From: Eubacterium sp. | GTDB lineage: Bacteria; Bacillota; Clostridia; Oscillospirales; Acutalibacteraceae | DNA length: 42,833 nt | NCBI GenBank assembly: GCA_022511185.1 | Contig: JAFLSA010000004.1 | Span: 1 to 42,833 of the forward strand | Reading direction: 5' to 3' | Shown here: positions 28,789 to 38,298 of the stretch, in pieces | Layout of the letters: the number at the start of each line of letters is the position of its first letter | Numbering within the stretch: position 1 is the first letter of the stretch | Position numbers and translations under genes: made by a program | The notes under the pieces: model-generated | Database searches by the model: none | Seen by the model: only the letters and a program-made list of their open reading frames with translations | What the model was told of the DNA's origin: nothing

Positions 28789-29162
28789 AAAGACTTTATA
28801 TAGCGATTTTATTTTTAGCAGTTGCGATTTCCCTGTGCATTTTTGAGCAGTACACCGTTACAAGTGCTTACAAGGAAGCCACACAGTATTTAAACACGGC
28901 AATTGAGGAAGTAAAAAAGGAGGACTATAAAAGTGCAAAGGAAACCTGTGAAAACTTGAGTAGCTACTGGTCAGAAAAGCAAAAATTTATGACGGCAATG
29001 ATTGACCACGGCGCACTCGACGACACAAGCATAACGATATATGCCCTTGCAGATTTGGCAGAGAACGAAAGCGACGACCTTGAGAACGAGCTGATAACAG
29101 CAAAGAATCAAATAAAATCAATTCACGATAATCAAAAAATAACATTCGGAAATGTATTTTAG
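28785..29162 (+). CDS. DUF4363-like protein
   Basis: ATGA overlap with the DUF421 gene; N-terminal TM then YLNTAIEEVKKEDYKSAKETCENLSSYWSEKQKFMTAMIDHGALDDTSITI. Confidence 0.75.
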   Translation: MKRLYIAILFLAVAISLCIFEQYTVTSAYKEATQYLNTAIEEVKKEDYKSAKETCENLSSYWSEKQKFMTAMIDHGALDDTSITIYALADLAENESDDLENELITAKNQIKSIHDNQKITFGNVF

Positions 29163-29167
29163 TATAA

Positions 29168-29200
29168 AAAATCGGGCTGAGAAAATCTCAGTCCGATTTG
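29168..29200. terminator. Bidirectional hairpin terminator
   Basis: aaatcgggctgaga-aaa-tctcagtccgattt. Confidence 0.75.
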
Positions 29201-29213
29201 TCTTGTTATATCA

Positions 29214-29753
29214 TTATTGATTAATTACTTGAGATAATATGCTCCAGTATACTTCCATATCAATGACTTCTAAATTGTCGATTGAATCCGAACCTCCTAA
29301 AAAGAGAGGAACTTTGTATCCAACACATTGATTATAATCAATATCAGTTTTACTGTTTTGATACCATTCATTAAAAAATGATAAGGCAAGACATTCTTCA
29401 TTATATTCGGGGATTTCATTATTTAAAAAGCTTAGAAAATCACAAGGAATTTCAAGCACATCGTTAGTCCCGATTTCAAACATTAAAACATTTCCTTTCG
29501 TTTTAGCTCTGCAATCAATTGCAAAGCAACGACCAAGCCAATCAAATCCAAATGCTTTAAAACACCCTGAAAAATTATTATATGCTTCGCCTATTATGCC
29601 ATCCCATTTTTTCAAATCATCATCTTTGAAAACACGAAACATCCCATTATACAATTGCATTCCACCAAAAGATTTAATAAATGCAATAAAAGAATCTGCA
29701 TTTACTTCATAATCAGTATGAATATTAAAGAAGTTCACGAAATTTCTGAACAT
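29214..29753 (-). CDS. Tdi1/DUF1851-like (immunity-type) protein
   Basis: DSFIAFIKSFGGMQLYNGMFRVFKDDDLKKWDGIIGEAYNNFSGCFKAFGFDWLGRCFAID; DMEVYWSILSQVINQ C-terminus. Confidence 0.6.
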   Translation of the reverse strand: MFRNFVNFFNIHTDYEVNADSFIAFIKSFGGMQLYNGMFRVFKDDDLKKWDGIIGEAYNNFSGCFKAFGFDWLGRCFAIDCRAKTKGNVLMFEIGTNDVLEIPCDFLSFLNNEIPEYNEECLALSFFNEWYQNSKTDIDYNQCVGYKVPLFLGGSDSIDNLEVIDMEVYWSILSQVINQ

Positions 29754-29841
29754 AATTATTCCCCCAAATAAATATGCAACTGATTATCAGCTTTCGATTT
29801 TCTTTTTTCTTATCATCAGCTTGTTTATAGCTAAATCACCT

Positions 29842-31659
29842 TTATTCATCATCACTTGACAGCTTGAGGACTGCGAGGAAAGCCTCCTGCGGTACCTCAA
29901 CCTGACCGAACTGGCGCATACGCTTTTTGCCCTCTTTTTGCTTTTCAAGGAGCTTTTTCTTACGTGTTACGTCACCGCCGTAGCATTTTGCAAGGACGTC
30001 CTTACGCAGTGCCTTAACGGTTTCACGGGCAATAACCTTGCCTCCGATTGCAACCTGAATCGGTATTTCAAACAGGTGACGAGGAATATGCTTTTTAAGC
30101 TGTTCGGCAATTTTTCTGGCTCTGGAATATGCCTTTTCCCTGTGAATTATAAATGAAAGAGCGTCAATAATATCGCCGTTTAAAAGCACGTCAACCTTGC
30201 ACAAATCTGACTTACGGTAATCTGCTATCTCATAATCAAATGAAGCATAGCCACGTGTCCTTGACTTAAGCGCATCAAAGAAATCATAGATTATTTCATT
30301 GAGTGGTAATTCATAATGAATATCAACTCTGTCAGGCGTGATATAGTTCATATCCTTAAAAATACCTCTGCGCTCCTGACACATATCCATAATCGTGCCT
30401 ACAAATTCACTCGGCACGTATACGTGAGCATTCGCAAACGGCTCCTCGCAGTAGTCGATATACGCAGGGTCGGGATAATTGGTCGGATTATCAATTTCAA
30501 CCATTGAGCCGTCAGATAAATAAATCTTATAAACAACACTTGGCACAGTCGTTATAAGCTCAAGGTTGTATTCCCTCTCAAGACGTTCTTCAATAATTTC
30601 AAGATGAAGCAGTCCGAGAAATCCACAACGAAAGCCAAAGCCGAGCGCTCCCGACGTTTCAGGCTCAAATGAAAGTGAAGCATCGTTAAGCTGAAGCTTT
30701 TCAAGCGCATCACGAAGATTTTCATAATCAGCACCGTCAGCAGGATAAACACCGCAGAAAACCATTGGGTTGACCTTGCGGTAGCCGGGCAGTGCTTCAT
30801 CAGCAGGATTAGATGCAAGAGTGACGGTATCGCCTACTCTCGCTTCGCTTACAGTTTTAATTGAAGCGGTGATATATCCAACCTCGCCGGCACAAAGCTC
30901 GTTAGTCTTTTCCATAGAAGTTGCACGCATATAGCCGACCTCGACGACGGTAAACTCTGCACCCGTTGCCATCATACGCATTGTATCGCCCGCTTTTATT
31001 TTGCCATCCATAACGCGAACATACACAATAACACCACGGTATGAATCATAAATTGAATCAAAAATCAAGGCACGAAGCGGCTTATCGTCATCACCTGTCG
31101 GGGCAGAAACCTCATTGACGATATACTCCAAGACCTCTTCAACGTTCTCACCTGTCTTTGCACTTACACGCGGAGCATCAAGACAAGGTATACCGATAAC
31201 CTCCTCAACCTCCTCAGCCACTCTGTCTGGCTCTGCGGCAGGAAGGTCAATTTTGTTAATGACGGGGAGAATGTCAAGGTCGTGGTCAAGAGCAAGATAA
31301 GTATTTGCAAGGGTCTGTGCCTCAACACCCTGAGAGGCATCAACAATTAAAATTGCGCCCTCGCAGGCAGCAAGCGAGCGTGACACCTCATAGTTAAAGT
31401 CAACGTGACCCGGAGTATCAATGAGATTAAACTCATAAAGCTCGCCGTTTTTTGCCGTATAGTCAAGCTTAACAGCGTGCGCCTTAATAGTGATACCACG
31501 CTCACGTTCAAGGTCCATATCGTCAAGAATCTGCTCCTGCATATCACGTGTGGCAACAGAGCTTGTAAGCTCTAAAAGCCTGTCCGCAAGAGTGGATTTT
31601 CCGTGGTCAATATGGGCGATTATTGAAAAATTCCTGATATGTTTTTTATCAACTGCCAA
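29842..31659 (-). CDS. lepA: Elongation factor 4
   Basis: [127 protein letters not shown]. Confidence 0.97.
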   Translation of the reverse strand: MAVDKKHIRNFSIIAHIDHGKSTLADRLLELTSSVATRDMQEQILDDMDLERERGITIKAHAVKLDYTAKNGELYEFNLIDTPGHVDFNYEVSRSLAACEGAILIVDASQGVEAQTLANTYLALDHDLDILPVINKIDLPAAEPDRVAEEVEEVIGIPCLDAPRVSAKTGENVEEVLEYIVNEVSAPTGDDDKPLRALIFDSIYDSYRGVIVYVRVMDGKIKAGDTMRMMATGAEFTVVEVGYMRATSMEKTNELCAGEVGYITASIKTVSEARVGDTVTLASNPADEALPGYRKVNPMVFCGVYPADGADYENLRDALEKLQLNDASLSFEPETSGALGFGFRCGFLGLLHLEIIEERLEREYNLELITTVPSVVYKIYLSDGSMVEIDNPTNYPDPAYIDYCEEPFANAHVYVPSEFVGTIMDMCQERRGIFKDMNYITPDRVDIHYELPLNEIIYDFFDALKSRTRGYASFDYEIADYRKSDLCKVDVLLNGDIIDALSFIIHREKAYSRARKIAEQLKKHIPRHLFEIPIQVAIGGKVIARETVKALRKDVLAKCYGGDVTRKKKLLEKQKEGKKRMRQFGQVEVPQEAFLAVLKLSSDDE

Positions 31660-31679
31660 TGGTAGTCCTCCGTGAATGA

Positions 31680-32777
31680 TTATTTTATTTTCTTAATTTC
31701 GCTCAGCTCGTTTTTAGCTGATTTCGAGTTGTATTTTATCTTTGTAAAAAGTCTTACGATATAGTAAAAAGGCAGAAGATACGGCCTTTTTTCAAGCTGT
31801 CTGTAGTCAGCAGTCATCTTCTTTTTATCCGGGAAAATCCGCCTGAATATATACCTCAACTTTGAGCCGTTAAATTCAGAAAGCTTTTTAGAATAATCAA
31901 CAACGAGATTGCCGTAAACGCCGCTGCTGAGTAAAAAGTCAAGCATTTTCTGCTGATTTTCAGTTGCTTCACCGCCGTTAAATATTGCGTTTGTGAGGCT
32001 GATTGCATCAAGGGCAAAATCCTTGATACCGATTTTATCAAGCTCGTCAATCGCCCTGTCCATATCTACACTCTCGCCGTAATTAAGCAAAACGTAAATA
32101 TCGCACAGAAAGCGCACGCCGCAGCCGTTTGTCGCATAGTGCTTGTACATATGGCATATTGTGTAAACAAAATGCTCAGTTGCCTCAACGTAATACTTGT
32201 ACGGATTTTGGTTGTCTGCCTTTGCATTTTTCCACAAATCGAAATGCGGGCAAAACTCGGCTTCATCAAAGAACAATTCCCTGTGCCATTCAAACGTGTA
32301 AAACGGCTCTTTAAAGAAATCATCGGAATTTTCACAGGAGGTAGTGAGCCTGAAGCCACGTGATTTCATAAGCTTTAAGAGCAGATCCCTTTTGCTGTAA
32401 TCATAGAGGATATCAATATCACTCATCTGGCGCATTTTCTGCTGAGGATAGTAATTCCTGAGCACACTGCCCTTGAGAAGCATAAATTTAATTTGCTTTT
32501 CCTGCAAGGCTCGTTCAAGCTCCTCGAGCTCATTTTTCATTGAAAGAAGGCGCAAAAGCTCATTTTTAACGTACACAACAAGCTCCTGTGCCTGCTCAGT
32601 CGGCAGAGCTGAGGAATCAAGCACAGCCGCAATGATAGAGTAAACCTGCTGTTTTTTTGAAATGGCAACAAGCCTTCCCCAATCGATACCGTCGGGCGCA
32701 GTAGGCAAAGCCTCTTTTTTTATTGCTGATTTGAGCAGCTTTACAAGATATTCACTTTCCACAGATGAATACTGCAT
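31680..32777 (-). CDS. Nucleotidyltransferase-family protein (uncharacterised nucleotidyltransferase type)
   Basis: [78 protein letters not shown]. Confidence 0.85.
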   Translation of the reverse strand: MQYSSVESEYLVKLLKSAIKKEALPTAPDGIDWGRLVAISKKQQVYSIIAAVLDSSALPTEQAQELVVYVKNELLRLLSMKNELEELERALQEKQIKFMLLKGSVLRNYYPQQKMRQMSDIDILYDYSKRDLLLKLMKSRGFRLTTSCENSDDFFKEPFYTFEWHRELFFDEAEFCPHFDLWKNAKADNQNPYKYYVEATEHFVYTICHMYKHYATNGCGVRFLCDIYVLLNYGESVDMDRAIDELDKIGIKDFALDAISLTNAIFNGGEATENQQKMLDFLLSSGVYGNLVVDYSKKLSEFNGSKLRYIFRRIFPDKKKMTADYRQLEKRPYLLPFYYIVRLFTKIKYNSKSAKNELSEIKKIK

Positions 32778-32779
32778 AA

Positions 32780-33046
32780 TTATCCCTCAATAAGATTTTT
32801 GCTTTTCAGTAAATCTAAAAGTTCCTTAACGTCTGCACGCACAATGCTTTCATCAACGTCGTACCTTTCAAGCATAGCGGCAACAATGCTGTCCTCTGTC
32901 TGCTCAGTTTTAAGCAGCTCAAAGATAAACGCAGCAGTAGGATTGTTCTTAACAAGTCCGTTAAACTCCCTTGCCGCCTTACCTGTTGCAATGGCAAAAT
33001 TCTCACCGTCTATTGAATTTGTAACAATTCCGTCTTTTAATTTCAT
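32780..33046 (-). CDS. PqqD-family protein
   Basis: MKLKDGIVTNSIDGENFAIATGKAAREFNGLVKNNPTAAFIFELLKTEQTEDSIVAAMLERYDVDESIVRADVKELLDLLKSKNLIEG; 2 bp from the nucleotidyltransferase gene. Confidence 0.88.
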   Translation of the reverse strand: MKLKDGIVTNSIDGENFAIATGKAAREFNGLVKNNPTAAFIFELLKTEQTEDSIVAAMLERYDVDESIVRADVKELLDLLKSKNLIEG

Positions 33047-33077
33047 ATCAATCACCTTTTATTTAATTATCTTTTTA

Positions 33078-33614
33078 TTATAGCTGATAAGTTTGCTCAT
33101 TATCAGGCAAATCGCCATAAAACCATAAATCCCTTTCGGATTCAATTAATCCTTCTTCATTAACAATTTTCTCGTGATAACAGATTTCTTGAAGTGATGC
33201 TTTAATATTACGCTTTTTGCAAAAAGAATAATTTTGCTTTATCGGTGTCCAATACTGTTCCGGACCGTTTCTTTTCCAAAAAGATTTGTAATAGCTTTCA
33301 TCATAAAAAATGATAATTTGCGAACGCCAATAATCAGGTACCGATAAAACTGCAACGACCTTGCTAAACGGAATATCACTCGGTTTTTGTGAAATAAACA
33401 TTTCAGTAGTTTCAAGCCATTTCCTGCAAAATTCCGTTTTGGTTTTTCCGCTTGTTCTCTTGCTTCCAATAAAGCTACTACTGGGAACATGAAAATGCTC
33501 GTACTTTTCATCCGCCTCGGAAAAAGGAGTAAACTTATCAATATATCTGAACATAGACTTTAATTTTTGAGACTGTCCACGCTGCTTTTTCCTGTCTTGT
33601 TTTAATTTAAGCAT
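33078..33614 (-). CDS. DUF3916-like hypothetical protein
   Basis: PFSKVVAVLSVPDYWRSQIIIFYDESYYKSFWKRNGPEQYWTPI; family assignment from memory. Confidence 0.55.
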   Translation of the reverse strand: MLKLKQDRKKQRGQSQKLKSMFRYIDKFTPFSEADEKYEHFHVPSSSFIGSKRTSGKTKTEFCRKWLETTEMFISQKPSDIPFSKVVAVLSVPDYWRSQIIIFYDESYYKSFWKRNGPEQYWTPIKQNYSFCKKRNIKASLQEICYHEKIVNEEGLIESERDLWFYGDLPDNEQTYQL

Positions 33615-33648
33615 TCACATTATCTCCTTGAAATGGTAAAAGCTATCA

Positions 33649-34404
33649 TTATGGCATATATTTTGCAAGTATTTCCAAAATATCAGTCTTATAAATATTG
33701 CCCTGAAGGACGTCACCGTTTGGTGAAACACAGATTGCTCGGATATCCTGTGGATTCTCGGCGTATGGGCTGATATAAGTGGTATTTGAATCAAAATATT
33801 CTTTAAAATACTTAAGTGCGTTGCCTTTTGGAAGAATTACGTTTCCGCTTGACACCGCAATTCCCAACTCTTGAAACTGAGCAAGTATCTCACGTGTTTT
33901 GCGATTATAAGGATTGTCTGCCTCAGTATCCACAAGCCATGCAGGGTGAACACGGAGTCTCGGAATCCCTGCATCAATAAGTGCTTTTGCAAATGTCATT
34001 ACAGGTTCAAGCGGAATGGTCTCCTGATGAAATGCGTCTACCGAAAGCAAAATATCATTCACACCGTTATCGACAAGTCCCTGTGCGACGAGCCTTATTT
34101 TTTCTGTATCGCGGCTGAAAAATCCGTTTGTAATCATCTGGCGTTTTGGAATACCCATTTCCCGTGCCATTGAATGTATTTTATATACCTCACCAGGATA
34201 AAGCAACGGCTCGCCGCCGAAGGTCATAAGTGATTCTATACTGTAATTTTTCGCTGTTTTGCGTACCATTTCCGCCGCTAAGTCACCATCAATATGCTCA
34301 CCGTTAGCATAATGATCACCCTCTGAGCAGTGCTTGCACCGTCCTGTACAGGCTAAAGTGACCATAAACTCAATTCGGTTTAAATTTTGAATATATTGAT
34401 TCAT
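33649..34404 (-). CDS. Radical SAM protein
   Basis: CTGRCKHCSEG (Cx3Cx2C), LMTFGGEPLLYPGEV, QMITNGFF; short C-terminus with a single Cys where a SPASM-type domain would be. Confidence 0.88.
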   Translation of the reverse strand: MNQYIQNLNRIEFMVTLACTGRCKHCSEGDHYANGEHIDGDLAAEMVRKTAKNYSIESLMTFGGEPLLYPGEVYKIHSMAREMGIPKRQMITNGFFSRDTEKIRLVAQGLVDNGVNDILLSVDAFHQETIPLEPVMTFAKALIDAGIPRLRVHPAWLVDTEADNPYNRKTREILAQFQELGIAVSSGNVILPKGNALKYFKEYFDSNTTYISPYAENPQDIRAICVSPNGDVLQGNIYKTDILEILAKYMP

Positions 34405-34408
34405 ACTG

Positions 34409-35767
34409 TTATCCTTCTTTTATTATCAATGCTACGCATTCGACGTGAGGGGTGCGGGGGAACATATCGACGGCTGTTACTTTTTGGGTAACATAGTTTT
34501 TTTCTTTGAGTATTGCCAGATCTCTGGCAAGGGTTGCGCTGTCGCAGGAGACGTAGACAATTCTTTTAGGGGACAGCTCCTCAATAGTATCAAATAGTGA
34601 TTTATCACAGCCCTTGCGTGGTGGGTCGAGGATAATCACATCAGGCTTAATGCCCTTCTTTTTCAGAATCTCTGCACCCTTTGGTGCGTCTGCACATATA
34701 AACTGCGCATTTGTGATGCCGTTAATTTTTGCATTTTCTTTAGCATTTTCAATTGCCTGCGGAATAATTTCAATTCCCACAAGCTGTTTAACGCTGTCTG
34801 CCATTGTCAGTCCGATTGTACCCACGCCACAGTAAAGGTCAAGCAGAATTTCATCACCTGTGAGATTTGCAAGCTCACTTGCCTTTTTATAGAGCTTTTC
34901 GCACTGATTATGATTCACCTGATAAAAGGAGTCGGGCGAAATTAAAAATGTTTTTCCAAGCAGCTTGTCCTTAATATTTTTCTCGCCCCAGATGATTTTT
35001 GTTTCTCTGCCTAAAATAACGTTCGTTTTTTCTTTATTAACATTGACTGCGACCGAAATCAAGCCGTCAACATTTTCCTTTAAAAGAGAAATGAGAAGGT
35101 CACTGTTTGGTATACTGTCTGCGTTGATAACAGCACACGCCATTATCTCACCTGTTGCAAAGCCTTTTCTAAAATAAATATGGCGTAAAAGTCCTCTGCC
35201 TGTCTGCTCGTTATATGATGTGATATTTTCGCTTTCAACCCATTTTGAAAATGCTTTTAAGCCCTGTTCAAACTCAGTCGGCTGTAATTTACAATCGGCA
35301 CAAGGAATAATTCTATGGCTCTTATAGGCATAAAAACCCGCGAGCATTTCACCGTCTGCTATATCGACAGGGTACTGTGCTTTGTTTCTGTAATGTGCTA
35401 AATCATCAGCGCCGATTATTTCGTCAACCTTGACGTCAATATGCCCTATTCTTTCGAGTGCGTCCTGCACCCTGCTCTTTTTATATTTAAGCTCTTCATC
35501 ATACGTCATATGGCGAAATGAGCAGCCGCCGCATTTTTTAGAATATGGACAGTCGCTTTCGATACGCTCAGGGCTTGGCTGAATTATTTTATCAATTATA
35601 CCGACAGCATAATTCTTCGACCTTTTAATTATATGGGCGATTATTTTATCCTGAGGAACAGTACCTCTGACAAACACGGCAAGTCCGTCATATCTGCCGA
35701 CTCCGCTACCCTCTGACGTCAGGGAATCAATCGTTAATTCAATTTTATCGTTCTTCGACAGCTCCAC
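34409..35767 (-). CDS. rlmD: 23S rRNA (uracil-5-)-methyltransferase, RumA/RlmD family
   Basis: TRAM-like N-terminus, CPYSKKCGGCSFRHM cluster motif, LDLYCGVGTIGLTMA, ILDPPRKGCDKSL, IVYVSCDSATLARDLAIL. Confidence 0.93.
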   Translation of the reverse strand: MELSKNDKIELTIDSLTSEGSGVGRYDGLAVFVRGTVPQDKIIAHIIKRSKNYAVGIIDKIIQPSPERIESDCPYSKKCGGCSFRHMTYDEELKYKKSRVQDALERIGHIDVKVDEIIGADDLAHYRNKAQYPVDIADGEMLAGFYAYKSHRIIPCADCKLQPTEFEQGLKAFSKWVESENITSYNEQTGRGLLRHIYFRKGFATGEIMACAVINADSIPNSDLLISLLKENVDGLISVAVNVNKEKTNVILGRETKIIWGEKNIKDKLLGKTFLISPDSFYQVNHNQCEKLYKKASELANLTGDEILLDLYCGVGTIGLTMADSVKQLVGIEIIPQAIENAKENAKINGITNAQFICADAPKGAEILKKKGIKPDVIILDPPRKGCDKSLFDTIEELSPKRIVYVSCDSATLARDLAILKEKNYVTQKVTAVDMFPRTPHVECVALIIKEG

Positions 35768-35846
35768 TTAAATCACCGCTATATATAATTTCGCACTTTA
35801 TATAATAACACATATATTTAAAATAATAAAGAGGAAAATAAAAAAA

Positions 35847-35876
35847 GAACGACTTGTTCAAATAAACAAGCCGTTC
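35847..35876 (-). terminator. Hairpin terminator after GtrA-like gene
   Basis: Minus strand gaacggcttgtt-tatttg-aacaagtcgttc followed by ttttttatttt. Confidence 0.8.
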
Positions 35877-35893
35877 CAAATTTATTCAATGAA

Positions 35894-36550
35894 TTATGCA
35901 GCTGCTTCCTCTTCGCCGTCTGCTTTCTTTTCCTTAAGAAGTACGAACTTCTCCATCGGGAAGAGAACGAGCATCTGTACAAGACCTGCTGCAAGACCAG
36001 CAATTGTTCTTGCAAGGTTGTTGAGCCATGCCCAAGGAGCCTTTGCAATAACGCCAACGATCCAGCCCTGAAGCCATGTAGAGAACAGGATAAGAGCTAT
36101 CATAAGTACGATATAGATAGCAAAGTTGTACCATGGAGCATCTGACTTAAATGTTGTCTTCTTGTTCTGATAGAAGCCATAGATGTTAGCAATAAGGTTT
36201 GAAAGGAAGAACGGAAGGAGATAACCCCAAGTAACAATACCGCCAATAACAACGCCGTTTTCAATAGTACCGCCGATTACATACTTCGCAACCTGTTCAG
36301 CGCCTTCAACTGTTGAGGCATCAAAAATTACATTTGGTGCAAATATTGCCTGTAAGAATCCAGGAAGTGTAGCTGTAACACTATCAAAAATAAGCGGAAG
36401 TACGTTTGCAAGTACAAGCTGAATGATAGTTACAAGGCCTGAAACTACAAGGAACTTTACAAGCTGCCAAACAGTTTTAATAAATGAGCCTTTTTCCTCT
36501 GCTGCACTGTCAATGCCGCCGAGGCTGATTTTTTTCTTTTCGTCTGCCAT
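35894..36550 (-). CDS. GtrA-like four-TM membrane protein
   Basis: VWQLVKFLVVSGLVTIIQLVLANVLPLIF, LSNLIANIYGFYQNKKTTFKSD; charged/alanine C-tail. Confidence 0.6.
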   Translation of the reverse strand: MADEKKKISLGGIDSAAEEKGSFIKTVWQLVKFLVVSGLVTIIQLVLANVLPLIFDSVTATLPGFLQAIFAPNVIFDASTVEGAEQVAKYVIGGTIENGVVIGGIVTWGYLLPFFLSNLIANIYGFYQNKKTTFKSDAPWYNFAIYIVLMIALILFSTWLQGWIVGVIAKAPWAWLNNLARTIAGLAAGLVQMLVLFPMEKFVLLKEKKADGEEEAAA

Positions 36551-36622
36551 AAATTTTCTCCTTAAAAATAAAATTTTAACAAAACCATTATATCAGCATT
36601 GAAATATAATTTCAACAATTAT

Positions 36623-38293
36623 TTACAATAAACCTAAAAAAGCAAAGCCTGTAATGCTATGAATAATAGCAACGACAGCCCAGACGATAAGCGCAAGGAT
36701 TCCCAAAACGACTGCCAGAAGAAGAATTACTATAAGAATAAGGATCAAAAGAACGAGTGGGCCTTTCTTGCTCTTCTTAACCGTATCTTCTCTTTGTGCC
36801 TTTTCTTCTGCCTTCGGTGCAGGGTTTTCATCGTCATAAAGAGGATAAAGCGGAAGTGTTGCCCCTGAATCCTTGAACTCGCTGTCTTTCCAGAGAAGCG
36901 GCTCAACAAGAGAACGGACGCTTGTTGCACCCTTAAGGAATTTGCCTATGCTGAGATGAATTGTGTCAAGGAAGGAATCTATGATATTAAGAAATCCGCA
37001 GGTAAGCTTATACTCCCTTGTTTCAGGGCCGTACGGAGAGTCACCGCAGTAGAGATTCTGTACAAGCTCAAGTATAAAATCAACTACCCTGTTGTCTGCA
37101 ATATCGGCAATATCTGATTTCTTAAGTCCGCTTTCCTTTTTACAAAGCTTCCATATTTTCTTAAACGTAAGCTTATTGAGGAATTTGCCGATCGGTTTTA
37201 TAAGCCAGCCGATCTTTTTAACCTTTTCACCCGGGATTGAAAATGCAGGTGTCATTTCTGCAAGAACGTCAATATCATTGCCCATTGCCCAGATGACCTT
37301 TGCAATCATACCGAAGAAAAAGCCCTTCATATAATCCGGGAAGGATTTGCCGTTTGTATCAAGTCCCTCAACGTTGTCAACAAATACCGTATCTACATCA
37401 ACCTTGGCATTTTTAGGGTCGATGATTACGTTTCTCATAACCGGAGGGCAGCCGATAAGGGCACCGCAGGCAACGTCATAAAATCTGTTGCCCTTTGGAG
37501 TTGTTATATAGCTGATGTTATGCACATGGGTATGGCCTGTGAGCATAACCTGTATTCCGGCGTCTGCAAAGATTTCTCTCGTAGTTTCGTGATTTCGCTG
37601 CATATCGCCCTTGCCGATTATTGAGTAAAACGGTGACGGAGAAATCATCGGGTGGTGGGTCATTGCAATAACGAACTGGTCGTTCTTTTTTGCATCCTCA
37701 AGCTGTTCCATAATCCACTTCATACAGCCGTCGCTATAGCCTGAACCACGCTCTCCGTCAGGCTTGTCATTAGTATCGTCATTAAGTGCGAACAAACGGT
37801 AGCCGGGTGCAAGCTGAACGACGTAGCAAAGTGAATCCTTATATGTAGAAATCGCTTCGTTCGGGCCAAATTCGTAATACATATCCCAGAGATCAGCCCT
37901 ATGCTCTACAGCAGGAACCTCAATTTGCTCATCACCTACAAAGCCCTTTGAAATACCTCCGCCGCGAAAATCGTGAGTAGCCGTGATAACGTAAACTCTC
38001 TTGCCGCGCTTTTTTAAATCTCTGAGCATTTCAATAAACTCAGCATGAGAAGTAAGCTCGCCGTTTCGTGTAGTGTCACCCGAAAGAACGACTATATCCG
38101 TTGACGTGTCCTCACAAAGCATATCAAAGGCTCTTTTCAGTACAAGATCACTGTCCTTGACAACCATCTGAGATTTAGACTCATCCTTTTCGTAAGCCTT
38201 GCCCTCTGTTCCGTTTTTTCTTGAGTAATAATGAGTGTCAGTTATAAACTGAATTTTTAAAGGTTCATTATTACTTCCATAAATTTTACCCAT
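36623..38293 (-). CDS. Metallophosphoesterase (calcineurin-like) with C-terminal membrane anchor
   Basis: QFITDTHYYS, VVLSGDTTRNGE, TATHDFRGGG, AMTHHPMIS, MLTGHTHVHN; C-terminal PLVLLILILIVILLLAVVLGILALIVWAVVAII. Confidence 0.9.
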   Translation of the reverse strand: MGKIYGSNNEPLKIQFITDTHYYSRKNGTEGKAYEKDESKSQMVVKDSDLVLKRAFDMLCEDTSTDIVVLSGDTTRNGELTSHAEFIEMLRDLKKRGKRVYVITATHDFRGGGISKGFVGDEQIEVPAVEHRADLWDMYYEFGPNEAISTYKDSLCYVVQLAPGYRLFALNDDTNDKPDGERGSGYSDGCMKWIMEQLEDAKKNDQFVIAMTHHPMISPSPFYSIIGKGDMQRNHETTREIFADAGIQVMLTGHTHVHNISYITTPKGNRFYDVACGALIGCPPVMRNVIIDPKNAKVDVDTVFVDNVEGLDTNGKSFPDYMKGFFFGMIAKVIWAMGNDIDVLAEMTPAFSIPGEKVKKIGWLIKPIGKFLNKLTFKKIWKLCKKESGLKKSDIADIADNRVVDFILELVQNLYCGDSPYGPETREYKLTCGFLNIIDSFLDTIHLSIGKFLKGATSVRSLVEPLLWKDSEFKDSGATLPLYPLYDDENPAPKAEEKAQREDTVKKSKKGPLVLLILILIVILLLAVVLGILALIVWAVVAIIHSITGFAFLGLL

Positions 38294-38298
38294 TTCGT

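Noticed and set aside
30552-31675. Small ORFs nested in lepA
   Set aside because: lepA is highly conserved over this region; nested frames are coincidental.
35818-36134. ORFs of 60-79 aa overlapping the GtrA-like gene 3' end
   Set aside because: Alternate frames across a CDS and its terminator.
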